Assembly (NCBI GenBank): GCA_049889395.1
Contig: JBMHDM010000019.1
Coordinates: 1 to 37,755, forward strand
DNA from: UBA3537 sp049889395
Lineage (GTDB): Bacteria > Bacteroidota > Bacteroidia > Flavobacteriales > Flavobacteriaceae
Direction of reading: 5' to 3'
Length of the DNA: 37,755 bases
Both the position numbers and the translations under genes were made by a program. Positions 26,128-34,169 of this stretch are shown here, piece by piece; positions within the stretch are counted from its first letter, which is position 1; each line of letters begins with the position of its first letter. The notes under the pieces are model-generated. The model saw only the letters and a program-made list of their open reading frames with translations. It was not told the DNA's origin and did no database searches.

Positions 26128-26883
26128 ATGGAGGCATATGTAACCCTATCAGAATCGAACCATGTTGGATACATAGAGTTTTTTAATCCACCCCATAATG
26201 CATTACCATCTGAATTACTTAAAAAGTTGACGCAAGCCTTCAACGAAGCTGCAGAAAATGACAATATTCGCGTTATAGTTTTAAAAAGCGGTGGAGACAG
26301 GACGTTTTGCGCTGGTGCAAGCTTTAACGAAATGGTATCTCTTTCTGAAAATCATCAGAGTAAATCTTTTTTTATGGGATTTGCAAATGTTATCAATGCC
26401 ATTCGAAAAAATCCCAAAATTGTTATTGGATGTATACAAGGGAAAGCCGTCGGTGGTGGAGTTGGCCTGGCTGCAGCAACAGATATTTGTTTTGCCAGTG
26501 AATATGCCTCTATAAAATTAAGTGAGATTAGTATAGGGATTGGACCTTTTGTCATTGAGCCAGCTGTTAGTCGCAAAATAGGTACATCTGCTATGGGACA
26601 ATTGACTTTAAAAGCTCAAACTTTTTTCTCGGCAAAATGGGCAAATGAACGCGGTCTTTATGCGAATATTTTTGAATCCAATGAAGAATTAGTTTTGGAG
26701 GTAGAATCCTTTGCCAATGAATTACAGCGTTACAATCCCGAAGCCTTATCAGCGTTCAAAGCCATTCAGTGGCGTGGTACAGAGCACTGGGACGAATTGT
26801 TGGAAGAAAGAGCAGCTCTCAGTGGAAGTTTGGCTTTAAGTACATTTACCAAATCCAAATTGCAACAATATTTAAAAAAATAA
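26128..26883 (+). CDS. Enoyl-CoA hydratase/isomerase family protein
   Basis: 251 residues of the crotonase fold. The oxyanion-hole motifs are FCAGASFNEM (60-69) and GKAVGGGVGLAAATDICFAS (105-124). One acid, Glu133 in KLSEISIGIGP, matches the second catalytic Glu of hydratases. The first catalytic Glu position (normally GGGxE) is Gly here, a pattern I associate with methylglutaconyl-CoA hydratase relatives. The next gene is a branched-chain aminotransferase, so a role in leucine breakdown is reasonable but unproven; other CoA hydratase or isomerase activities are possible. The start ATG at 26128 follows a weak -7-like TATATTAG. Confidence 0.85.
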   Translation: MEAYVTLSESNHVGYIEFFNPPHNALPSELLKKLTQAFNEAAENDNIRVIVLKSGGDRTFCAGASFNEMVSLSENHQSKSFFMGFANVINAIRKNPKIVIGCIQGKAVGGGVGLAAATDICFASEYASIKLSEISIGIGPFVIEPAVSRKIGTSAMGQLTLKAQTFFSAKWANERGLYANIFESNEELVLEVESFANELQRYNPEALSAFKAIQWRGTEHWDELLEERAALSGSLALSTFTKSKLQQYLKK

Positions 26884-26898
26884 CATTATTCCTAGAGG

Positions 26899-27957
26899 AT
26901 GAAATCCCAAATACAAATCAATCAAATTGAAGTTTCTAAAGCTCAAAATTTAGATTTTAATAATATTCCATTGGGGCGTACTTTTACTGATCACATGTTT
27001 ATCTGTAGCTACAAGTACGGCCAATGGCAAACCCCAACCATTCAGCCTTTAACACCCCTTCCCACACACCCAGCGGCCATGGCCTTTCACTATGGGCAAG
27101 CCATTTTTGAGGGCATGAAAGCTACCTTGGATCAAGATGGAACCCCCATGTTATTCAGACCTGAAGAAAATGCCAAACGCTTGAACTTTAGCGCCCGTAG
27201 GATGGGGATGCCAGAATTTCCTGAACCGCTATTTGTTGAAGCTTTAAAGACTTTAGTGGCATTAGACCGCCTATGGATACCGCCCCAAAACGGCAGTGCT
27301 TTATATCTGCGGCCATTTATGTATGCTGATGAGGCCTTTATCGGTATGCGTGCGGCCACGCAATATAAGTTTATTATAATGGCCTCACCTTCCAATCCTA
27401 TATACAACAAAAGAGTCCGGCTATATGCTGAAACACGCTACATAAGAGCTGCTCATGGCGGAACAGGAGAAGCCAAAGCAGCAGGAAATTATGCCGCTGC
27501 TATCTTACCAACAGAACTGGCCAAATCTAAGGGATATGACCAAGTATTGTGGCTGGATGCCAATCATTTTAAAGCCATACAAGAAGTCGGCACGATGAAT
27601 ATCTTTTTTAAAATTAATGGGACTATCGTTACCCCGCCACTTGATGGCGCAATTTTAGCAGGAATTACCAGGAAAAGCACCATTGAATTACTGCGTCATA
27701 AAGGATTTGAAGTGATCGAAAAACAAATTACTATAGATGAGTTAATTGCTGCTTCAAAATCTGGAAGTTTGGAAGAAGCATTCGGTACGGGTACTGCTGT
27801 TGGTATAGCAATGATTCAAGATATTGGTTATAAGGATCAAACCATTTATGTGTCTGATGATAGCCCTGTGGGTCAAATGGTTTTGGATACAATTAATGGT
27901 GTAAGAGTAGGGACCGTTTCGGATGAATTAGATTGGATGATTAAAATTGAGATTTAA
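26899..27957 (+). CDS. ilvE: Branched-chain amino acid aminotransferase
   Basis: A class IV PLP aminotransferase that interconverts Leu, Ile and Val with their 2-oxo acids. 352 residues. The long form resembles eukaryotic-type BCATs, with signatures MAFHYGQAIFEGMKA (61-75), LYLRPFMY, KAAGNYAAA (Lys193 the likely Schiff-base lysine), QEVGTMNIFF (228-237) and GAILAGITRKS. The C-terminus has EEAFGTGTAVGI and DWMIKI. It lies 15 bases after the enoyl-CoA hydratase gene, likely the same transcript. Its stop overlaps the stop of the convergent glycosyltransferase gene by four bases (TTAA at 27954-27957). Confidence 0.94.
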   Translation: MKSQIQINQIEVSKAQNLDFNNIPLGRTFTDHMFICSYKYGQWQTPTIQPLTPLPTHPAAMAFHYGQAIFEGMKATLDQDGTPMLFRPEENAKRLNFSARRMGMPEFPEPLFVEALKTLVALDRLWIPPQNGSALYLRPFMYADEAFIGMRAATQYKFIIMASPSNPIYNKRVRLYAETRYIRAAHGGTGEAKAAGNYAAAILPTELAKSKGYDQVLWLDANHFKAIQEVGTMNIFFKINGTIVTPPLDGAILAGITRKSTIELLRHKGFEVIEKQITIDELIAASKSGSLEEAFGTGTAVGIAMIQDIGYKDQTIYVSDDSPVGQMVLDTINGVRVGTVSDELDWMIKIEI

Positions 27958-28808
27958 ATTCCAATAAGTTTCTTGTAAATTTTTTTCCATCTATATCGAC
28001 GAATAAACGCACCTTGACTTTGGGTTACAATAAAAGGAACTCTATTTTTCCATGCTTTAAAGTAACCAATCATATAATCAAACCACAGACGGATCTTTTT
28101 CTTGTTTACGGCCAATTTTATCGCTGACAATAAGGACAAAATAAATCCATTTCGCATTTTGTACAATGCCATTCCCTGAAGATATTTTGCTGCTTTACTA
28201 TAAGTAGATCCAGTTGGTTTCAGATGTTTAACACGTAATGTGGAATCGGTCCGAAAAGACCAGCCAAAATACAGTGCTACCAATTCATCAACGGTGTCCC
28301 ACCCCATAGAATTTTGTAGTCCTCCGATGTCTTCAAAACAGGCTTTTCTATAGGACTTAAGTGGCCCTCTGGTGTGATCCTTTGAAGTCAAATTTTCATA
28401 AACCCATTGGCCATTTTTTTCAATATAGCAATGACCTGATGCCATACCCAATTTTGGGTCGTTTTTGTAATGCGAGGCAATAGTTTCTAAGTAATTTTTT
28501 GGGAAAATAAGGTCTGCATCAAATTTACATATCACATCAAAACTATCATCTAGTTGTTTTAGTCCGGTATTAAATGCATTAATAATTTTCTCTCCAGGAA
28601 GGTGCTGATTGGAGGAAGTCGTTTTTATCAATTTAACAAAAGAAAATTCTTTGCATAAAATGTCAACAATTGTTGATGTTTGATCTGTCGAGTTATCATC
28701 AACTATAATAATTTTTTTTGGCACTAAACTTTGCAGCGCTAATGATCTGATACAGCTTTCGATGTTAGCCGCTTCGTTGTGAGCCGGTATGACAATATAA
28801 AATCTCAA
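27954..28808 (-). CDS. Glycosyltransferase family 2 protein
   Basis: 284 residues from a TTG at 28808, whose bases overlap the upstream methyltransferase stop as TTGA. This start gives MRFYIVIPAHNEAANIE, the normal GT2 opening; the frame is open 29 more codons but only inside the methyltransferase gene. The GT-A fold shows IPAHNEAANIESCIRSL, IIIVDDNSTDQT (33-44) and the metal-binding DAD (97-99, in CKFDADLIFP). There is no clear membrane helix, although the basic C-terminal third (KKIRLWFDYMIGYFKAWKNR) may sit on the membrane. Last gene of the KAS III-methyltransferase-GT2 cassette; acceptor and sugar donor are unknown. Confidence 0.88.
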   Translation of the reverse strand: MRFYIVIPAHNEAANIESCIRSLALQSLVPKKIIIVDDNSTDQTSTIVDILCKEFSFVKLIKTTSSNQHLPGEKIINAFNTGLKQLDDSFDVICKFDADLIFPKNYLETIASHYKNDPKLGMASGHCYIEKNGQWVYENLTSKDHTRGPLKSYRKACFEDIGGLQNSMGWDTVDELVALYFGWSFRTDSTLRVKHLKPTGSTYSKAAKYLQGMALYKMRNGFILSLLSAIKLAVNKKKIRLWFDYMIGYFKAWKNRVPFIVTQSQGAFIRRYRWKKIYKKLIGI

Positions 28809-29326
28809 CTTCTTTCTGCGTAAATAATATAGTATCTTGGCGTAAACCAACGAAGTAATGGTCGAATTCCAATTTTTGTTGTGGGATTGGTCCATTTTTC
28901 TCTGGCTTTAATGGTCCAACCTGCTTTTTCAACGAGCCAGTCAAATTGCCAGTCTTCAAATTCATGAAAATGCCGATCTCTGGGGTCTGTTTTACTTCTG
29001 TAGGCTTTGGAAAACCATAATTTTAATGGAATACTAACCATAAGTTTTTGGGCCTTAATCTGTTGTAGTACAGTAAATGGAGAAACCAAGTGTTCTAAAA
29101 TTTCAAAAGCAGTGACTACCTTGGCGTCATGATTTACAATTCCAGATAAGTCGAAGTCTAAATCTTCTCCTTGAGTGTTGTCTACATGAAATCCTTCTGA
29201 TCTCAACAGTTCGGTTAAGGGGTTGTAAACACCTAAATCTAGAATGTGATCCTCTTTCTTGAGGTGTTTATTAACAAAATTTAGGGTCTTCTTGTAGCGT
29301 TTTTTTGGATAATTATTGTCGTACAT
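28805..29326 (-). CDS. SAM-dependent methyltransferase (class I, divergent)
   Basis: 173 residues. A Rossmann-type start is visible (DHILDLGVYNPLTELLRSEG, 26-45), but motif I is DLGVYNP instead of the glycine-rich DxGxGxG. The post-motif segment VVTAFEILEHLVSP (about 70-83) is a strong methyltransferase hallmark. IPLKLWFSKAYR and HFHEFEDWQFDWLVEKAGW follow the pattern of Methyltransf_11/23 proteins. The KAS III stop and this ATG are directly adjacent (TAAATG), and the end overlaps the GT2 start. A non-glycine motif I could weaken or alter SAM binding, so activity is not certain. Substrate unknown. Confidence 0.8.
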   Translation of the reverse strand: MYDNNYPKKRYKKTLNFVNKHLKKEDHILDLGVYNPLTELLRSEGFHVDNTQGEDLDFDLSGIVNHDAKVVTAFEILEHLVSPFTVLQQIKAQKLMVSIPLKLWFSKAYRSKTDPRDRHFHEFEDWQFDWLVEKAGWTIKAREKWTNPTTKIGIRPLLRWFTPRYYIIYAERS

Positions 29327-30385
29327 TTAATATTTGTAAACTATGGCATTGATGTGCATTCCAGCACCCACACTTGCAAATATAATAATATCTCCTTTGG
29401 AGAGGGTATGATCTTGAAGCTTCCCTTTGCATATTAAATCAAAAAGGGTAGGTACAGTAGCCACAGAACTGTTGCCGAGTTTATGTATGATCATCGGCAT
29501 AATTCCCTCTGGCACAGGGGTTTTGTACAATCTATAAAAACGTTTGATGATGGCTTCATCCATTTTTTCATTGGCCTGATGAATCAAAATTTTCTTAACT
29601 TCAGAAATGTCATGGCCACTTTTGTCTAGACAAGCTTTCAATGCAGCTGGGACATTATTCAGAGCAAATTCATATATTTTTCTGCCATACATTTTGATAT
29701 ATCTCACATCTTCATCTTCGGTTTTATTGTTCGAGTTCCCAAAAAATAAATGATAAACTTCGTCGTGAGTGTAAGAAGCGGACTCGTGGGCTATAATTCC
29801 ACTCTGATTTTCAGTTGCTTCAATTATTGTAGCGCCTGCACCATCAGCATAAATCATGGAGTCTCGATCATATGGGTCTACTACACGAGATAAGGTTTCA
29901 GCACCAATAACCAAACATTTTTTAGCCATTCCAGCTTTGATAAAGGCCTGAGCTTGAATAACGCCTTCTACCCATCCAGGGCATCCAAATAAGATATCAT
30001 AAGCGACACACTTTGGATTTTTGATTTTTAATAAATGCTTAACGCGTGCGGCCAGACAAGGTAAAATATCACTTTGTATGGCTTCAGTTTTAACATCTCC
30101 AAAATTGTGAGCACAAATAATGTAGTCTAATGTCTCTGGGTCGATATTGGCATCCAGAATAGCTTTTTCAGCCGCAAATGCGCCAAGATCGGAAGCCGTT
30201 AGATGACTTTGAGCATAGCGCCGTTCAGAAATCCCAGTAATGGCTTTAAACTTTTCGACAACTACATGCGTTGGCGTGTCTATAACCTGCCCCTCAATAG
30301 TGTAAAAGGACTGTTCTTTGAAGTCGCTATTCTTTTGAATTAACTCGGGGATATAACTTCCCGTTCCCGTAATTTGAATACTCAT
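29327..30385 (-). CDS. 3-oxoacyl-ACP synthase III family (FabH-like) protein
   Basis: 352 residues of the thiolase fold. The KAS III catalytic triad is complete: Cys135 (ILFGCPGW), His269 (LIHQAN) and Asn305 (HKLGNSSVATVP). The C-terminal stretch KGDIIIFASVGAGMHINAIVY gives the usual Gly-rich end. It is a decarboxylating condensing enzyme by family, but the N-terminus (SYIPELIQKNSDF, GISERRYA) differs somewhat from housekeeping FabH. It is cotranscribed with a methyltransferase and GT2 rather than with fab genes, so a specialised acyl product is plausible. It starts 11 bases after gcvP and may be expressed from the gcvP promoter. Confidence 0.88.
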   Translation of the reverse strand: MSIQITGTGSYIPELIQKNSDFKEQSFYTIEGQVIDTPTHVVVEKFKAITGISERRYAQSHLTASDLGAFAAEKAILDANIDPETLDYIICAHNFGDVKTEAIQSDILPCLAARVKHLLKIKNPKCVAYDILFGCPGWVEGVIQAQAFIKAGMAKKCLVIGAETLSRVVDPYDRDSMIYADGAGATIIEATENQSGIIAHESASYTHDEVYHLFFGNSNNKTEDEDVRYIKMYGRKIYEFALNNVPAALKACLDKSGHDISEVKKILIHQANEKMDEAIIKRFYRLYKTPVPEGIMPMIIHKLGNSSVATVPTLFDLICKGKLQDHTLSKGDIIIFASVGAGMHINAIVYKY

Positions 30386-30396
30386 ATTGGTTAGAT

Positions 30397-33243
30397 TTAA
30401 ACGTTGGCATAAGCTTCAATTGGGGCACATGTACATATTAAGTTTCGATCGCCATAAGCATCGTCTACACGACGTACTGTTGGCCAAAATTTATTGTCTT
30501 TAATGTAATCCAAGGGGAATGCAGCTTTTGCGCGCGAATATGGAAATTCCCAATTGTCATTAGTGATCATCTCTAGAGTATGCGGTGCATTTTTTAAAGG
30601 ATTATTGGTGTCTGATTCTTGTATGTTATCAATCTCTTGACGTATGGAGATCATAGCATCACAGAATCGATCCATTTCTGTTTTAGTTTCACTTTCAGTG
30701 GGCTCAATCATCATTGTACCAGCTACCGGAAATGACACTGTTGGGGCATGGAATCCATAGTCCATCAGTCGTTTGGCAATGTCTGTTACTTCTATTCCTT
30801 TGGTTTTAAATTCTCTGCAGTCTATAATCATTTCGTGTGCAGCACGCCCTTGTTCACCTGTATACAACGTATCAAAATGTCCATTTAATTGTTGTTTGAT
30901 GTAATTGGCATTTAGAATGGCAATTTTGGTGGCTTTTGTTAATCCCTCACCTCCTAGCATTTTGATGTATCCATAGGAAATTAAACAGGCCAACGCTGAG
31001 CCAAAAGGCGCTCCAGATATTGAAGTGATGGCCTGCTCTCCACCAGTTTTCACCAATGGGTTCCCCGGCAAAAATGGCACAAGTTGTTCAGCAACACAAA
31101 TAGGGCCAACTCCCGGACCTCCACCACCGTGCGGTATGGCAAAAGTTTTGTGTAAATTCAAATGACAAACATCGGCACCAATTTGTCCAGGGTTGGTTAA
31201 TCCGACTTGGGCATTCATGTTGGCGCCATCCATGTAAACTTGACCACCATATTTGTGGATAATAGTTGTAATTTCTTTAATCTCCGATTCGTAAACTCCA
31301 TGTGTAGAAGGATAAGTAACCATTAGCGCTGCTAAATTATCCTTGTAAAGCATTGCTTTTTCGCGGACATCTTCCACATCAATGTTTCCATTTTCGGAAG
31401 ATTTTGTGACAATCACTTTCATGCCCGCCATTACGGCACTAGCTGGATTGGTACCATGAGCCGAGGAGGGGATTATACAAATATTCCTATGGTGATCTCC
31501 TCTAGATTCATGGTAAGCTTTGATGGTCATTAGACCAGCAAATTCGCCTTGAGCACCAGAGTTTGGTTGAAGTGATGTTCCAGAAAACCCCGTAATTTCA
31601 TTAAGCTGATGTTCGAGGGTTTTAAGCATTTCGGTGTAACCAGCAACTTGATCAGCAGGGGCAAACGGATGGATGTTTCCCCAATTAACCCAACTCAGTG
31701 GTAACATTTCGACTGCCGCATTTAGCTTCATGGTACATGAGCCCAATGATATCATGGAAAAATTTAAGGCCAAATCTTTTCTTTCCAATCGTTTGATATA
31801 GCGCATCAATTCTGTCTCAGAGTGATACGAATTGAAGACCTCATGTGTTAAAAATGTGGAGACTCTTGTAAGAGATTCAGGGATGTTTAATTCGAAAGAT
31901 TCCTGTAATGGAATTGAACGATTGAGAACTTCAGAAAATACCGCTAAGATAGCTTTTAAGTCCGCTTGATTTGTTGTTTCATTAATAGCTATTGAAACTG
32001 TCTTGTCATTGGGATAATGAAAATTGATCTGATGCTTAAGCGCTGTGGTTTTTACAGCTTGGGCATTTGGGACTGACACTTGAATGGTGTCGAAGAATTT
32101 GGAGTGTTTTAAGTTTAATCCTACATTTTTTAAAGATTTAGCTAGAGCTGAGGTCTTTAGATGAATTTTTTTGGCGACATATCTTAATCCGTCTGCTCCA
32201 TAATAAACGGCATACATACCTGCCATAACGGCCAATAATACTTGTGCTGTACAGATATTTGAAGTCGCGCGATCTCGTTTAATGTGCTGCTCTCTAGTTT
32301 GCAATGCCATTCTCAAAGCTCTATTGCCATCTTTGTCTTTTGTGACGCCAATAATTCGTCCTGGGATATGTCTCTTATAAGCTTCTTTTGTAGCAAAATA
32401 AGCAGCGTGCGGACCACCATATCCCATTGGTATCCCAAATCGTTGGGTGGTGCCAACCACCACATCTGCGCCTAAATGACCGGGTGACTCAAGAAGCACA
32501 AGGCTTAAAATATCTGCTGACACCGCAACCTTGATGTTGTTAATATTCGCTTGGGATATAAATTGTTTTAAATCTACAATGTGTCCCGATGCCCCTGGAT
32601 ATTGTACCAAGGCCCCAAAAAATTCTGAATTGAAATCAAATTCATCAATATTTCCAACCACCAATTCAATACCTATTGGAATTGCTCTTGTTTTTAAAAC
32701 TGATAGGGTTTGTGGGAAGATATCATCACCAACGAAAAATTTATTAACTCCAGCTTTTACTGCAGTACGATCTCTAACGGCAAACAACAAAGCCATGGCT
32801 TCAGCAGCAGATGTACTTTCGTCTAACAGTGAGGCGTTGGCTAGCTCCATGCCTGTGAGATCAGTAATCATGGTTTGAAAATTAAGTAATGCTTCCAATC
32901 GACCTTGTGCAATTTCTGCTTGATAGGGGGTGTAGGCGGTATACCAACCAGGATTTTCTAAAATATTACGTTGAATGACTGCGGGTAGGTTGGCAGGATG
33001 ATAGCCCATGCCAATGTAAGATTTGAACACCTTATTTTTTTGACCCAGTTCAAAAATATGTTGCAAGAATTCTTGTTCGCTCAAGGGTTCTTGCAAATTA
33101 AGTGGTTGTCTCAATCGAATGCTTTCAGGGACGGTTTGGTCAATTAATGTTTCTAGGTCTGGCACCCCAATAGTGTCGAGCATCTCTTGAATTTGATTGC
33201 TGTTGGGACCAATGTGTCTTTGAGAAAAAATATCTGGGTTCAT
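30397..33243 (-). CDS. gcvP: Glycine dehydrogenase (decarboxylating), GcvP
   Basis: The P-protein of the glycine cleavage system, a PLP enzyme that decarboxylates glycine and passes the aminomethyl group to lipoyl-GcvH. 948 residues, a fused N+C (alpha-subunit-type single chain) form. The N-terminal half opens RHIGPNSNQIQEMLDTIG and has YTPYQAEIAQGRLEALLNFQ. The C-terminal half has the PLP lysine in CHLNLHKTFAIPHGGGGPG (around residue 700) and SAHGTNPASAVMAGM. The end is TCAPIEAY. gcvH and gcvT are not in the window. Three cassette genes follow on the same strand after 11 bases. A -7 element lies upstream. Confidence 0.97.
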   Translation of the reverse strand: MNPDIFSQRHIGPNSNQIQEMLDTIGVPDLETLIDQTVPESIRLRQPLNLQEPLSEQEFLQHIFELGQKNKVFKSYIGMGYHPANLPAVIQRNILENPGWYTAYTPYQAEIAQGRLEALLNFQTMITDLTGMELANASLLDESTSAAEAMALLFAVRDRTAVKAGVNKFFVGDDIFPQTLSVLKTRAIPIGIELVVGNIDEFDFNSEFFGALVQYPGASGHIVDLKQFISQANINNIKVAVSADILSLVLLESPGHLGADVVVGTTQRFGIPMGYGGPHAAYFATKEAYKRHIPGRIIGVTKDKDGNRALRMALQTREQHIKRDRATSNICTAQVLLAVMAGMYAVYYGADGLRYVAKKIHLKTSALAKSLKNVGLNLKHSKFFDTIQVSVPNAQAVKTTALKHQINFHYPNDKTVSIAINETTNQADLKAILAVFSEVLNRSIPLQESFELNIPESLTRVSTFLTHEVFNSYHSETELMRYIKRLERKDLALNFSMISLGSCTMKLNAAVEMLPLSWVNWGNIHPFAPADQVAGYTEMLKTLEHQLNEITGFSGTSLQPNSGAQGEFAGLMTIKAYHESRGDHHRNICIIPSSAHGTNPASAVMAGMKVIVTKSSENGNIDVEDVREKAMLYKDNLAALMVTYPSTHGVYESEIKEITTIIHKYGGQVYMDGANMNAQVGLTNPGQIGADVCHLNLHKTFAIPHGGGGPGVGPICVAEQLVPFLPGNPLVKTGGEQAITSISGAPFGSALACLISYGYIKMLGGEGLTKATKIAILNANYIKQQLNGHFDTLYTGEQGRAAHEMIIDCREFKTKGIEVTDIAKRLMDYGFHAPTVSFPVAGTMMIEPTESETKTEMDRFCDAMISIRQEIDNIQESDTNNPLKNAPHTLEMITNDNWEFPYSRAKAAFPLDYIKDNKFWPTVRRVDDAYGDRNLICTCAPIEAYANV

Positions 33244-33262
33244 TTTTGTCCTTATTAGAAAA

Positions 33263-33270
33263 CAAAATTA
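33263..33270 (-). promoter_or_regulatory. -7 promoter element for gcvP
   Basis: TAATTTTG on the minus strand, a full TAnnTTTG match, with a leader of roughly 15 nt before the gcvP ATG at 33243. No glycine-riboswitch-like structure fits in so short a leader, and none is visible in the 113-base gap. Confidence 0.45.
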
Positions 33271-33344
33271 AGGATTTAATTGTCCTTTTTTTTACTTAAA
33301 AATTAAAGTTTTTAACCGTTTTTTTAGCTTATCAACAGTTTGAT

Positions 33345-33352
33345 TATTTTTG
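33345..33352 (+). promoter_or_regulatory. -7 promoter element for the UbiA-like gene
   Basis: TATTTTTG, a full TAnnTTTG match, only a few bases upstream of the first possible start codons (TTG 33354, GTG 33357). The transcript would be leaderless or nearly so. Confidence 0.4.
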
Positions 33353-33356
33353 TTTG

Positions 33357-34169
33357 GTGGTTAGGATTCAAAAAAGCTTACAATTTTATATCAATAGTAG
33401 CTTACATGTTGCAGCATCAGTCTTGTCTCTTTGTTGGATAAGCTCATATAATTTTAATATTTCACTTTCTTTTGAACTTCAAATTGCTCTATTTTGTGCA
33501 TCCGTTTTAGGTTACAACTTTGTGAAATATTTTGGTTTGGCTAAATTCCATTATCGTTCATTAACTTCTAGGCTGAAAGACATTCAAATGTTGAGTGTCC
33601 TTTGTGTTGTTGGGTTTTTCTTTGGATTTTACCATTTAAAATCAAGCACTAAAATAATGCTTAGTGTTTTATCAATCATTACTTTCTTATACGCCAATCC
33701 TATTGGAGCCTTTCAGACTTTAAGACAAATAAGAGGATTGAAAATCTATGTCATCGCTGTGGTGTGGACATTGGTTACAGTGTTCATTCCAATTCTAGAG
33801 TCAGAAGTTCAAATTGAATTGAATGCTTTAAGTTTGGCGTTTCAACGATTTATATTCATTCTAATTTTAATGCTTCCATTCGAAATCAGAGACATGAATT
33901 TCGATGATTTAAAGCTATCAACTGTTCCGCAAAGCATTGGTCTTAAAAAAACCAAAATACTAGGATTTTTAGGGATTCTTCTTTGGGGATTTTTAGCTTG
34001 GAAACAGCAAGGTTTAATCCCTATTTCAAGTTCTATATTGGTGATGCTATTAGTGTCAGTTGCCATTGTTAAAAGTCATCCAAAAAGGGATCTAAATTTT
34101 ACAGCACTATGGGTCGAGGCTGTTCCAATTTTTTGGTGGATTTCTATTTTAATTCTTGAATCAATTTAA
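33357..34169 (+). CDS. UbiA-like polytopic membrane protein
   Basis: About 270 residues with seven or eight membrane helices. In position and spacing, EIRDMNFDDLKLSTVPQSIG (near 176-195) matches the second Asp-rich motif and following loop of UbiA-type prenyltransferases. The first motif (NDxxDxxxD) is absent: the corresponding stretch is YNFVKYFGLA (near 53-62), which keeps only Asn. That makes normal prenyl-diphosphate transfer doubtful. No ATG starts the frame; GTG at 33357 and TTG at 33354 are both possible. It is divergent from gcvP and convergent with the M3 peptidase, overlapping it by nine bases. I recall similar unnamed proteins in flavobacteria but know no function. Confidence 0.75.
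   Translation: MVRIQKSLQFYINSSLHVAASVLSLCWISSYNFNISLSFELQIALFCASVLGYNFVKYFGLAKFHYRSLTSRLKDIQMLSVLCVVGFFFGFYHLKSSTKIMLSVLSIITFLYANPIGAFQTLRQIRGLKIYVIAVVWTLVTVFIPILESEVQIELNALSLAFQRFIFILILMLPFEIRDMNFDDLKLSTVPQSIGLKKTKILGFLGILLWGFLAWKQQGLIPISSSILVMLLVSVAIVKSHPKRDLNFTALWVEAVPIFWWISILILESI

Noticed and set aside
28809..28895. Longer start for the GT2 gene
   Set aside because: It overlaps the methyltransferase gene by 91 bases; the TTGA coupling at 28805-28808 gives the normal GT2 N-terminus.
32284..32878. Plus-strand open frames within gcvP
   Set aside because: Antisense shadows of a highly conserved coding sequence with no recognisable protein features.
33244..33356. Glycine riboswitch upstream of gcvP
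   Set aside because: The gap is 113 bases, with the promoter element close to the ATG; no conserved glycine-aptamer core is visible.
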